Assembly (NCBI RefSeq): GCF_011758765.1
Contig: NZ_JAANOU010000001.1
Location: 992,001 to 1,056,000, forward strand
Source of the DNA: Amycolatopsis viridis
GTDB taxonomy: Bacteria; Actinomycetota; Actinomycetes; Mycobacteriales; Pseudonocardiaceae
Direction: 5' to 3'
DNA length: 64,000 nucleotides
In this document: piece after piece, positions 8,307-16,079 of the stretch
How the letters are laid out: each line of letters begins with the position of its first letter
Position numbering within the stretch: the stretch's first letter is position 1
Translations under genes and position numbers: made by a program
Notes under the pieces: generated by a model
What the model saw: only the letters and a program-made list of their open reading frames with translations
What the model was told of the DNA's origin: nothing
Database searches by the model: none

Positions 8307-8337
8307 GGCTCGCGCTCGGTGGAGCGCGGGCCTTTTT
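8307..8337 (+). terminator. Intrinsic terminator after the ferredoxin reductase gene
   Basis: GGCTCGCGCTC and GAGCGCGGGCC form an 11-bp stem with one G-T pair, followed by TTTTT. It closes the VOC operon. The stem is nearly the same as the terminator at 4624. Confidence 0.85.
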
Positions 8338-8382
8338 CGTGTCAGCCTTGACCGGGCGTAGCTGCCGTCGGCTCGCGCAAAC

Positions 8383-8422
8383 TGGGCGATCGCTTGCTTT
8401 CTTTTGCGGCGGGAGCTAGCGT
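8383..8422 (+). promoter_or_regulatory. Permease promoter with TetR-type operator site 1
   Basis: TTGCTT at 8394-8399 and TAGCGT at 8417-8422 with a 17-base spacer form a plausible promoter. The 16-mer TGGGCGATCGCTTGCT (8383-8398) overlaps the -35 element and matches the operator motif found at four other promoters of this region. The remaining sequence up to the permease start (to 8615) shows no convincing gene and would be a long leader. Confidence 0.6.
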
Positions 8423-8615
8423 GCTGTGATGCAAGCCACCCGGGCCCGGCCGGGACGCCCGTGCAGGTTCGCGGCGGACGCCGGGCTCCCGCTCGGTCCG
8501 CCGGCATCCCCACCCCGGCGGCGAGCCCGGTCCGTCCCGCTCTCGTGCCCCACACCGGGAACGGCGCCGGGTGGCGGCTCGCAGGCCCGATCCGGAACCA
8601 GTCAGGAGGTCCGTG

Positions 8616-10025
8616 GTGTCAGAGTCGACATCAGCCAAGCCTTCGTCACCGCCCCGGGGCGAATGGCCACGAAGTGGCTCCCGCCGCGAGCGGCTGAAGA
8701 ACCGTCACGTCACCCTGCTGGCCATCGGCGGCTGCATCGGTGCCTCGCTGTTCGTGGGCATCGGCGAGGTGGTCCGCTCGGCGGGGGCCGGCGCCATCCT
8801 GTCCTACGTCATCGGCGGGGTCATCGTCTTCTTCGTCATGCGGATGCTCGGCGAGATGGCCACCGCGCGTCCCGATCTCGGGTCGTTCGTCGACTACGCC
8901 CGGGAGAGCCTCGGGGCCTGGGCCGGTTTCAGCGTCGGCTGGATGTACTGGTACTTCTTCGTCGGGGTGATCGCCTTCGAAGCGGTCGTCGCCGGGCAGA
9001 TCGTCGGCGGCTGGCTCGGCATCCCGAGCTGGATCTGCTCGCTCGTGATCATGGTCGTGTTCGTCGGGGTGAACACGTACTCGGCGCGCAGTTTCGGCGA
9101 GTCCGAGTTCTTCCTCGCCAGCGTCAAGGTCGGCACGATCGTCGTTCTCGTCGTCGGTGCGGTGCTGTTCGTGCTCGGCCTCCTGCCCGGCGCGCACTTC
9201 GTCGGCGTGTCCAACCTCGGGCACGCGCCGTTCCTGGTGAACGGGTTCGAGCCGGTTGTCCGCGGTGTGGTGACGGCGGTCCTGTCGTACTTCGGCACCG
9301 AGATCGCGGTGATCGCGTCGGCGGAGTCCGAGGATCCGGGGCGCGCGGTCGTGCGCACCACGCGCCTGGCCGCCTGGCGCATCGTGTTGTTCTTCGTCGG
9401 GTCGGTGGTGGCCCTCCTGCTCGTGCTCCCGTTCTCGGAGCTGCCCACGGATTCGAGTCCGTTCGCGGCCGCGTTCAGCCGGTTCGGCATTCCGTTCTCC
9501 GCCCAGATCGTCGATGTCGTGCTGCTCGTCGCGGTGCTGTCGATCGTCAATTCGTCGATCTACGCGTGTTCCCGGACGCTCTTCCGCCTGTCGGCGAACG
9601 GCTGGGCACCGGCCTCGGTCACCACCCGCAACCGGCGAGGTGTGCCCTGGCGGGCGGTGCTCCTGAGCGGGAGCGGCGGCGTCCTCGGCGCGGCCATCAA
9701 CTTCTTCGCCTCCGAGAAGGCGTTCGCCTTCATCCTCGACTCGGCGGGGGCGGTGGCGCTGATCGTCTACGCCTTCATCTGCCTGTCGCAGCTGCGGATG
9801 CGGGCGCGGTTGTCCGCGGACGAGGTGGCGCGGCTGCCCGTCCGGATGTGGTGCCACCCGTGGTTCGCCGCGCTCTGCGCGCTGGCGCTCGTGGCGACCG
9901 ACGTCGTCATGCTCGTGCACTCCGACACCCGCATCCAGGCCGCGCTGAGCCTGGTGGCGCTCGCCGTCGTGCTGTGCGCGTACGGAATCCTCGCCGCGGT
10001 GCGAAAGCGCGCACGCAACTCCTGA
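8616..10025 (+). CDS. AAT-family amino acid permease
   Basis: 469 residues with about twelve membrane segments. The APC/AAT family pattern is clear: GCIGASLFVGIGE in the first helix and FGTEIAVIASAESEDPGRAVVRTT in the mid-protein loop, close to the CycA/GabP/AroP subgroup. It imports an amino acid or amine by proton symport. The GTG at 8616 was chosen for its 6-base spacing from AGGAGG; an adjacent GTG at 8613 is the alternative. It carries the first copy of the shared TetR-type operator upstream, so I infer that it supplies a substrate to the catabolic genes that follow. The substrate is not predictable. Confidence 0.9.
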   Translation: MSESTSAKPSSPPRGEWPRSGSRRERLKNRHVTLLAIGGCIGASLFVGIGEVVRSAGAGAILSYVIGGVIVFFVMRMLGEMATARPDLGSFVDYARESLGAWAGFSVGWMYWYFFVGVIAFEAVVAGQIVGGWLGIPSWICSLVIMVVFVGVNTYSARSFGESEFFLASVKVGTIVVLVVGAVLFVLGLLPGAHFVGVSNLGHAPFLVNGFEPVVRGVVTAVLSYFGTEIAVIASAESEDPGRAVVRTTRLAAWRIVLFFVGSVVALLLVLPFSELPTDSSPFAAAFSRFGIPFSAQIVDVVLLVAVLSIVNSSIYACSRTLFRLSANGWAPASVTTRNRRGVPWRAVLLSGSGGVLGAAINFFASEKAFAFILDSAGAVALIVYAFICLSQLRMRARLSADEVARLPVRMWCHPWFAALCALALVATDVVMLVHSDTRIQAALSLVALAVVLCAYGILAAVRKRARNS

Positions 10026-10061
10026 GATCCACCGGAAAACCCTGACTGCGCCGGGAATGCG

Positions 10062-10111
10062 TTGACACCGGCCCGAAGGCCGTGCCATATTACAAAGCGA
10101 GCGTTCGCTTT
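10062..10111 (+). promoter_or_regulatory. Promoter and perfect palindromic TetR-type operator (site 2)
   Basis: TTGACA at 10062-10067 and CATATT at 10086-10091 (18-base spacer) form a good promoter. Directly after the -10 element is the perfect palindrome AAAGCGAGCGTTCGCTTT (10094-10111), where a bound repressor would block initiation. It is the most symmetrical of the five related sites. Confidence 0.75.
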
Positions 10112-10171
10112 GAATGCGACCCGCTGCGGATCCACTTGACGAAGGGGCGACCCGTCCCAGAGGGGAAGGAA

Positions 10172-11323
10172 ATGCCGGAGTTCTGCATCGCGGGCGTGGC
10201 GGAAAGCCCGCTCGGGCACGTCACCGACCAATCCGAACCATCCATGATCGCGCTCGCCGCCATGGCCGCGCTCGACGAGGCGGGCATCGCGCGCACCGAG
10301 GTCGACGGGTTGTTCGTCAACTACCTCGGCGAGGAAGGCTCGGTGCAGCTCGGCGAGTACCTCGGCATCGAGCCCAGCCACGCCGACTCCTCGGACCTGG
10401 GTGGCGGCTCGTGGGTGGGGTTCATCGGGCACGCCATGGCGGCGATCGCGGCCGGTCAGTGCGAGGTGGCACTGCTCGCGTACGCGTCCCGTCAGCGCAC
10501 CCTGCGGAAACGCTCCCGGGCGCACGTCCTCGCTCCGCCGCCACCCGAGTCGATCACCGCGCAGTTCGACCAGCCGGCCGGGGTGCCGGTCCCCATCGGT
10601 CACTTCGCTCTCGTCACGGCCCGGCACATGTACGAGTACGGCACCACCGAGGAACAGCTCGCCTCCGTCGCCGTCACCGGGCGCGAATGGGCCCGCCTCA
10701 ACCCGAAAGCCTGGCGCCGCGACCCGCTCACCGTTGCGGACGTCCTCGCCTCGGACCGCATCTGCGGCCCGATCAAAAAACTGGACTGCTGTCCCATCAC
10801 CGACGGGGGCGGCGCCATCGTCGTCACCACGGCCGAGCGCGCCCGCGCCGCGAAGCGCCCGCCGGTCGGCATCCGGGGCTGGGGGGAGAGCCACACCCAC
10901 TGGCATCCGCACCAGCGCCGGGACATCACCTCGACGGCCGCCGTCCGGTCCGGGCGCCAAGCCTACGAAATGGCGGGCATCGGGCCGGAGGACGTGGACA
11001 TCTTCCAGCCCTACGACGCGTTCACGATCACGCCGATCCTCCAGCTCGAGGATCTCGGCTTCTGCGAAAAAGGCGCCGGTGGGGAAATGTTCGCGCAGGG
11101 ACATCTGCGGCCCGGCGGAAAGCTGCCGGCCATGACGTCCGGCGGTGGTTTGTCTTACACGCACCCGGGGGCGTTCGGGATCTTCCTGGTCATCGAGGCC
11201 GTCCGGCAACTGCGTGGCGAAGCCGGTGACCGCCAGGTGAACCCCGCGCCGAAAACCGCGCTCGTCAACGGAATTGGTGGCTTGTGCTCGTACAGCTCGA
11301 CGGTGGTGCTCACGAATGACTGA
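10172..11323 (+). CDS. Thiolase-fold protein, Ltp2-like (probable acyl-CoA aldolase subunit)
   Basis: 383 residues with the thiolase fold. The nucleophilic cysteine expected in the first core domain is replaced: DLGGGSWVGFIGHA has Ser or Gly there. A C-terminal LSYTHPGAFG keeps the His-Pro-Gly motif, and FQPYDAFTI supplies a second tyrosine. This pattern is that of Ltp2-type proteins, which with a DUF35 partner carry out retro-aldol cleavage of beta-hydroxyacyl-CoAs rather than thiolysis. The next gene encodes exactly such a DUF35 protein and overlaps by 8 bases. The ATG at 10172 follows AGGGGAAGGA. It could alternatively be a non-catalytic lipid-transfer protein. Confidence 0.85.
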   Translation: MPEFCIAGVAESPLGHVTDQSEPSMIALAAMAALDEAGIARTEVDGLFVNYLGEEGSVQLGEYLGIEPSHADSSDLGGGSWVGFIGHAMAAIAAGQCEVALLAYASRQRTLRKRSRAHVLAPPPPESITAQFDQPAGVPVPIGHFALVTARHMYEYGTTEEQLASVAVTGREWARLNPKAWRRDPLTVADVLASDRICGPIKKLDCCPITDGGGAIVVTTAERARAAKRPPVGIRGWGESHTHWHPHQRRDITSTAAVRSGRQAYEMAGIGPEDVDIFQPYDAFTITPILQLEDLGFCEKGAGGEMFAQGHLRPGGKLPAMTSGGGLSYTHPGAFGIFLVIEAVRQLRGEAGDRQVNPAPKTALVNGIGGLCSYSSTVVLTND

Positions 11324-11732
11324 CAACGACGACATCCTCGATCCGACGACGGCGGCGTTCTGGACAGCGGCCGCCGACGGGAAACTGGTCGTGCAGCGCT
11401 GCGCGGCCTGCGGCCACAGCCAGCTGTACCCGCGGCCGTTCTGCCTGGCCTGCGACTCCACGGACCTGACCTGGGCCGAGACACCCGGCCTGGGCACGGT
11501 GTACTCGTGCGTGACGGTCCACCTGCCCGTGCGCGCCGACCTGCCCCCGCCGTACAGCGTCGGGCTGGTCGAACTGGACGAGGGCCCGCGGCTGCTCGCG
11601 GCCGTCCCCGACGACGCCGCCATCGGTGACCGGGTGGCAGCTCGCTGGCAGCCGGGCGACGGTGGCGCGCGCCCCGTCCTGTCCTTCGCCCCGGCCGGCA
11701 GCCTCGCCGACGCCGCTGAGGTGGTGTCATGA
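11316..11732 (+). CDS. DUF35 / OB-fold zinc-ribbon acyl-CoA partner protein
   Basis: 138 residues. A rubredoxin-like zinc ribbon is present near the N-terminus (CAACGHSQLYPRPFCLACDS, C-x2-C and C-x2-C), followed by an OB-fold segment (GTVYSCVTVH, then the PYSVGLVELDEGPRLLA strand pair). DUF35 proteins bind the CoA part of the substrate and form obligate complexes with Ltp2-like thiolase-fold proteins. It overlaps the preceding gene by 8 bases and the next by four, implying stoichiometric, coupled translation. Confidence 0.9.
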   Translation: MTDNDDILDPTTAAFWTAAADGKLVVQRCAACGHSQLYPRPFCLACDSTDLTWAETPGLGTVYSCVTVHLPVRADLPPPYSVGLVELDEGPRLLAAVPDDAAIGDRVAARWQPGDGGARPVLSFAPAGSLADAAEVVS

Positions 11733-12652
11733 AGCCGCTCGCCGGGCTGGCCGCGATCGTCACCGGTGCGGGCAGCGGCCTGGGCCGCAGCCATGCCCTG
11801 CACCTCGCGAGCCTGGGTGCCGCCGTGGTGGTGAACGACGTCGGGCGGGCCGGTACCGGATGGCGGGCCGACGACGTGGCCGGTGAAATCACCGCGCGGG
11901 GTGGCCGCGCCGTGAGCGACCACGGCGACATCTCCAGCTGGACCCACGCAAGCGACCTGGTGGACACCTGCGTGGACGCGTTCGGGCGGCTCGACATCCT
12001 GGTCAACAATGCGGGGATCGTGCGGGACCGGACAATGGCTCGCATGGCCGAATCCGAGTGGGACGACGTCGTCCGCGTGAACCTGAAGGGCCACGCCGCC
12101 CCGGCCGTCCACGCCATGGCCCACTGGCGGAAGCAGGCGAAGAGGACCGGAGCGCCGGCGCCGGGCGCGATCGTGCACACCAGCTCCATCGGCGGCCTGA
12201 TGGCCAACTTCGGCCAGGGCAACTACACCGCCACCAAGCTGGGCATCGTCGCGCTGTCCGCGGTCCTCGCGCTCGAGGGTGCACAGCTGGGGGTGCGGTC
12301 GAACGTCATCGCGCCCTCGGCGCGCACCGAGACGACCCTGAAAGCCATGCCCTCGGCCAAGCAGTTCCCCCCGATGGGCGGCGACGACTCCGACTTCTGG
12401 GACCCGGCCAACGTCTCCCCGGTGGTCGGGTGGCTCGCGTCCCCCCGCTGCCGGGTCACCGGTCAGGTCTTCCACGTCGTCGGCAACGAGGTGCGCCTCT
12501 TCGCGCCGCCCACCGTGCTCAAGCGGTTCACCACGAACGGCCGCTGGACGGCCGACGACCTGGAGCGGCAGATCGGCCCGGAACTGACCCGGTGGCCGAC
12601 GGCGATGGACTTCCTGGACACGGTCGAGAAGGAGGCGCGTGCCGATGGGTAG
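11729..12652 (+). CDS. Short-chain dehydrogenase/reductase
   Basis: 307 residues. Classical SDR motifs: TGAGSGLG cofactor glycine loop at the N-terminus, NNAG in strand 4, a catalytic Ser in VHTSSIGG and YTATK (the YxxxK pair). The size and the ending resemble the 17-beta-hydroxysteroid dehydrogenase type 4 / MFE-like subgroup found next to thiolases and acyl-CoA enzymes. It probably oxidises or reduces a hydroxyacyl-CoA or the aldehyde/ketone released by the aldolase pair. Starts with an ATGA overlap and ends 8 bases inside the next gene. Confidence 0.92.
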   Translation: MKPLAGLAAIVTGAGSGLGRSHALHLASLGAAVVVNDVGRAGTGWRADDVAGEITARGGRAVSDHGDISSWTHASDLVDTCVDAFGRLDILVNNAGIVRDRTMARMAESEWDDVVRVNLKGHAAPAVHAMAHWRKQAKRTGAPAPGAIVHTSSIGGLMANFGQGNYTATKLGIVALSAVLALEGAQLGVRSNVIAPSARTETTLKAMPSAKQFPPMGGDDSDFWDPANVSPVVGWLASPRCRVTGQVFHVVGNEVRLFAPPTVLKRFTTNGRWTADDLERQIGPELTRWPTAMDFLDTVEKEARADG

Positions 12653-13826
12653 CCCGGGAACCCCGCTGGTCCGTCCCGCCCGCCCCGACGACGAAGCGGT
12701 GATAGCGCGGCTACGGCACCAGAGCTTTTCCGCACCGGTGGACATGGCCCTGTGGTTGGAGTACGGCCACGTCCTCGAGCTCGACGGGAGCCCGGTGGCC
12801 GCGCTGCTGGCCCGGCCGTGCGGGCAGTGGTTCGGGGGCCGGCCCGTCCCGGGAGTCACGATCTCGTCGGTCATGGTCGACCTCACGCGCCGCGGCGGCG
12901 GGGTCATGGCGCACCTGCTCGGCCCCGTCCTCGCGCACCACGCCGGGGCCGGGGCCGCCATCGCCACCCTGACCCCGTCCGCCGTGGCGCCGTACCGCCG
13001 GGCCGGGTTCGAGGTCAGCGGCTTCCGGTACCGGCACCACGTGTCGCCCCGGGCTCTGCGGCCCGGCCAGGAGATGGACGACATCCGCTGGTTCACCGCG
13101 AGCGATGCGGACCGGCTCGCCGAGGTGTACGACGCGCTCGTCCGGCGCAGCAACGGTCCGATCCACCGGGATGCGGCCTGGTGGCGGAGCCACATCCTGC
13201 CCCGCGTGCACTCCGGCGAGACGTTCGCGGTGGTCGCCGTCCGACAGGACGCGGTGACCGGCTACGCGCTGTGGGACCAGGTGAGCGCACCGCTCGGCGA
13301 GTTCACCTTCCGGCACCGGGTCCGGGCGCGCGAGATCGTGTGGACGACGGTCCCGGCGGCCCGCGCCCTGCTGCACGCCCTCGCGCAGGCCGGGTCGCCG
13401 GGCGAGGAGATCTCCTGGTTCGGCGGTCCGTCGGACGGGCTGGCGACCTTCTTCGACGCCCCGGTGGCGATGGACTGGGTCCACCCGTGGATGACGAAGA
13501 TCCTCGACCACCCGGCCGCGCTCACCGCGCGCGGCTACCACACCACCCTGGACCTGACCCTCACGCTGGGCATCCAGCTCGAGACGGGTGCTCCCGCCCG
13601 CAGCCTGGGACTCGTAGTGCGGGACGGCCGGTGCCAGGTCGGGGAAGCCGGCACCGAGCCGGACGTGACGGTGGCGGCCCGCGCGTTCGCGGCCCTCTTC
13701 ACCGGCCGGTCGACCGCGCAGGAGGCACTGGCGATGGGGCAGCTCAAGGCGCGCTCCGCAGCGGCCGTGGACCATCTCGACGCCCTGTTCGCGGGCCCCA
13801 GTCCATGGCTGTTCGAGCACTTCTGA
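12645..13826 (+). CDS. Eis-like GNAT acetyltransferase with SCP2-like C-terminus
   Basis: 393 residues, the usual length for the Eis family. An N-terminal GNAT domain (VRPARPDDEAVIARL, then ISSVMVDLTRRGGGVMAHLL with the acetyl-CoA pyrophosphate loop) is followed by a second acetyltransferase-like domain. A C-terminal sterol-carrier-like fold carries LVVRDGRCQVGEAGTEPDVTV. Eis proteins acetylate amines on antibiotics or proteins; the SCP2-like tail may bind a hydrophobic ligand. The ATG at 12645 has AAGGAGG at 9 bases; a GTG at 12639 is too close. Why an Eis-like protein sits in an acyl-CoA operon is unclear. Confidence 0.82.
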   Translation: MGSPGTPLVRPARPDDEAVIARLRHQSFSAPVDMALWLEYGHVLELDGSPVAALLARPCGQWFGGRPVPGVTISSVMVDLTRRGGGVMAHLLGPVLAHHAGAGAAIATLTPSAVAPYRRAGFEVSGFRYRHHVSPRALRPGQEMDDIRWFTASDADRLAEVYDALVRRSNGPIHRDAAWWRSHILPRVHSGETFAVVAVRQDAVTGYALWDQVSAPLGEFTFRHRVRAREIVWTTVPAARALLHALAQAGSPGEEISWFGGPSDGLATFFDAPVAMDWVHPWMTKILDHPAALTARGYHTTLDLTLTLGIQLETGAPARSLGLVVRDGRCQVGEAGTEPDVTVAARAFAALFTGRSTAQEALAMGQLKARSAAAVDHLDALFAGPSPWLFEHF

Positions 13827-13843
13827 CGTGGCCCGCGTGGCGG

Positions 13844-14428
13844 TCAGGGGGCGAGGAACCCCTGGAGCATCTCGTCGGCCACCTTGCCGAACACCTCCCG
13901 GACCGACTGGCGGCCCTTCGGGTTGAACCACATGATCGCCCAGTTCCCGACCGACAGCGTGATCAGGCGCGCGGTGTGCGGGTCCATGTTCTTGCGGAAC
14001 ACCCCGGCGTCGATCGCTTCGCCGATGATGTCGTCCCAGAGCTGCTCGTACGCCCGCCGCTGGTCGAGCACGTCCTCGAGCTCCTGGCCGGTCAGGTGCC
14101 GCCACTCGGTCAGGAAGATCCGCGGGGCCGACGCCGCGCCCACCTCGAAGTTGGACGACACGTGCGCCAGGAAGGCGGCCCGGAACTTCGCCTCCGGTTC
14201 GAGGTCGCTCTCCTGGACCTCGACGACAGCGGCCCGCTGGCGCTTGTGCGTCTCGATCACGATGTGGTGCAGCAGCGCCTCTTTGGAGGGGAAGTGCGAG
14301 TAGAGCCCGCCCGACTGCATGCCGGCCGCCTCGGCGATCGCCCGCACCGACGTTCCCTGGAACCCCAGTTCGCTGAACAACTTCGTGGCGGCGGCGACGA
14401 TTTCGTGGACACGGGTCGGACGGGGCAC
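13844..14428 (-). CDS. TetR-family repressor
   Basis: 194 residues. N-terminal helix-turn-helix: VHEIVAAATKLFSELGFQGTSVRAIAEAAGMQSGGLYSHF is textbook TetR. The C-terminal half matches the TetR_C type found in regulators of fatty-acid or aromatic acyl-CoA genes (WFNPKGRQSVREVFGKVADEMLQGFL). It starts at a GTG and is divergent from the acyl-CoA ligase gene, with an operator-like site between them. I infer that it controls the five motif copies at 8383, 10095, 14452, 18467 and 18561, probably releasing DNA on binding an acyl-CoA or the pathway substrate. Confidence 0.92.
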   Translation of the reverse strand: MPRPTRVHEIVAAATKLFSELGFQGTSVRAIAEAAGMQSGGLYSHFPSKEALLHHIVIETHKRQRAAVVEVQESDLEPEAKFRAAFLAHVSSNFEVGAASAPRIFLTEWRHLTGQELEDVLDQRRAYEQLWDDIIGEAIDAGVFRKNMDPHTARLITLSVGNWAIMWFNPKGRQSVREVFGKVADEMLQGFLAP

Positions 14429-14451
14429 AACCGCATCGTACCAGCATCAAT

Positions 14452-14467
14452 AACAAGCGCTCGCTCA
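14452..14467 (-). promoter_or_regulatory. TetR-type operator site 3
   Basis: Read on the minus strand this is TGAGCGAGCGCTTGTT. It differs at only three of sixteen positions from the site at 18467. It lies between the divergent TetR and acyl-CoA ligase starts, so it could both autoregulate the repressor and control the ligase. GAGGAG at 14473-14478 is the ligase ribosome site. Confidence 0.65.
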
Positions 14468-14486
14468 CAGATGAGGAGAAGATCGC

Positions 14487-16007
14487 ATGACACCGCACCG
14501 CCTCGCGTTCGACCACTACGTCTCCTACGGCGAGCGCATCCGGCACCTGGCGACGTCCCGCCCGGACGACGTGGCGCTGACGTTCGTCACCCACCCGGAC
14601 GGCGCGGCTGTCGAACTGACGTGGCGGGAGCTGGACGCGCGCAGCGACTCCTTCGCCTCGGGCCTCGCGGCGCGGGGCGTCGGTCCGGACAGCCTGGTCG
14701 TGGTGAAACTGCGCAACTCGGTCGAGCACGTGCTGACCACCGTGGCCGTGTGGAAGCTCGGCGCCTGCGTGGTGCCGCTCCGCTCGGACATGCCGGCCCG
14801 GGAACGCGAGCAGATCCTGCGCCTGGCGAAACCCGACGTGGTCGTCTCGCTCGATCCGGTGCCCGGCTACGAGTGCCTCACCCCGGCGGAAATCGAGACC
14901 CGGCAGGACCCGGACTGGCAGCTCGCCGACGCCCGGCCGGGCAAGGCCGTGTGCTCCGGCGGCTCCACCGGCGTGCCCAAGCTCATCTTCGATCCCTTGC
15001 CATGGGGCAATCCCGGGGCCGTGGCGGGCACCGCTGACGGTCACGCGCTCGAACCGCTGGCCCGCACCATCGGGTTCCGGCACGACCAGACCCAGCTGGT
15101 CGCCGGCCCGCTGTACCACAACGCGCCCTTCGGCTGGGGGTACTGGGGGTTGTTCTTCGGCCACCACCTCGTCGTCCTGGAGCGGTTCACCCCGGAGATG
15201 GTCGTCGACTGCGTGGAACGGTACGGCGTGAACTTCATGTTCGCCGTCCCCACCATGATGATGCGGATCATGCGGCTGGACGGTGTCGCCGACCGCGACT
15301 GGTCCAGCATCGAGTCGCTGTTCCACGGCGCGGCGTCCTGCCCGCGGTGGCTGAAGAAGCAGTGGATGGACCTGCTCGGCCCGTCCCGGGTGCGCGAGCT
15401 CTACGGCGCCACCGAGGCCATCGGCGCCTCGGCGATCACCGGCGACGAGTGGCTCGCGCACGAAGGCAGCGTCGGCAAGCCGCTCGGGTGCGATCTGCGC
15501 ATCCTCGACGACGACCAGCGCGAGCTGCCGGCCGGCGAGGTGGGCATGATCTACATGCGACCGCACTACCCGGGCCCCACCTACGAGTACCGCGGCAGCG
15601 AGCCCGCTCCGTCCACCAGCGACGGTTTCATCACGGTGGGGGACTTCGGCCGCGTCGACGACGAGGGGTACCTCTACATCGCCGACCGGCGGGTGGATCT
15701 GATCATTTCCGGCGGTGCCAACATCTTCCCCGCGGAGGTGGAGGAGGCGCTGCTGGAACACCCCGAGGTGGCCGACGCCGCTGTCATCGGCCTGCCGCAC
15801 CCGGAGTGGGGTCAGACGGTGCACGCGGTGGTGCAGCCCGCCGACGGCTCGTCCCTGACGGCCGAGGCGCTGAGCGAGTTCATGCGCGGCCAGCTGGCGG
15901 CCTACAAGCTGCCGAAGACCTACGAGCTCATCGCCCGGGTCCCGCGCGACGAAGCCGGGAAGCTGCGCCGGTCCGCCCTCCTCGCGGAACGCACGGGTTC
16001 CGCCTGA
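14487..16007 (+). CDS. Acyl-CoA ligase (AMP-binding, ANL superfamily)
   Basis: 506 residues. ANL motifs: the P-loop-like CSGGSTGVPKLI (A3), YGATEAIG (A5), GDFGRVDDEGYLYIADRRVDLIISGGANIFPAEVE (A7-A8) and the terminal catalytic Lys region DEAGKLRRSALL (A10). It activates a carboxylic acid with ATP and CoA in the cytosol. The closest family I recognise is the bile-acid / cyclohexanecarboxylate-type CoA ligase group, but the substrate cannot be fixed. The ATG at 14487 follows GAGGAGAAG. It is the natural entry step for the aldolase/SDR operon upstream. Confidence 0.92.
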   Translation: MTPHRLAFDHYVSYGERIRHLATSRPDDVALTFVTHPDGAAVELTWRELDARSDSFASGLAARGVGPDSLVVVKLRNSVEHVLTTVAVWKLGACVVPLRSDMPAREREQILRLAKPDVVVSLDPVPGYECLTPAEIETRQDPDWQLADARPGKAVCSGGSTGVPKLIFDPLPWGNPGAVAGTADGHALEPLARTIGFRHDQTQLVAGPLYHNAPFGWGYWGLFFGHHLVVLERFTPEMVVDCVERYGVNFMFAVPTMMMRIMRLDGVADRDWSSIESLFHGAASCPRWLKKQWMDLLGPSRVRELYGATEAIGASAITGDEWLAHEGSVGKPLGCDLRILDDDQRELPAGEVGMIYMRPHYPGPTYEYRGSEPAPSTSDGFITVGDFGRVDDEGYLYIADRRVDLIISGGANIFPAEVEEALLEHPEVADAAVIGLPHPEWGQTVHAVVQPADGSSLTAEALSEFMRGQLAAYKLPKTYELIARVPRDEAGKLRRSALLAERTGSA

Positions 16008-16024
16008 TCCGCCCGCCCGCACGC

Positions 16025-16061
16025 CTCAGCGGCCCGGAGGAACCTCCTCCGGGCCGCTGAG
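16025..16061. terminator. Bidirectional hairpin terminator between convergent genes
   Basis: A perfect 17-bp inverted repeat (CTCAGCGGCCCGGAGGA and complement) with a 3-base loop lies between the ligase stop and the end of the convergent M20 gene. No T-run is present, as is common in actinomycetes. Confidence 0.8.
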
Positions 16062-16079
16062 CGGTGCGCCCTGGGCGGA

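Noticed and set aside
8429-8615. Possible leaderless upstream reading frame after TAGCGT before the permease
   Set aside because: The frame has no stop before running out of frame deep into the permease and reads as low-complexity Arg/Pro; not a credible peptide.
9767-13195. 1142-codon minus-strand frame
   Set aside because: Antisense to thiolase-like, DUF35, SDR and Eis-like genes; no recognisable domain.
12711-16022. Open frame of more than 1100 codons on the minus strand across the Eis-like, TetR and ligase genes
   Set aside because: It is antisense to, or out of frame with, genes having clear motifs. Composition is Arg/Gly/His-rich with no family resemblance, the usual GC-skew artefact.
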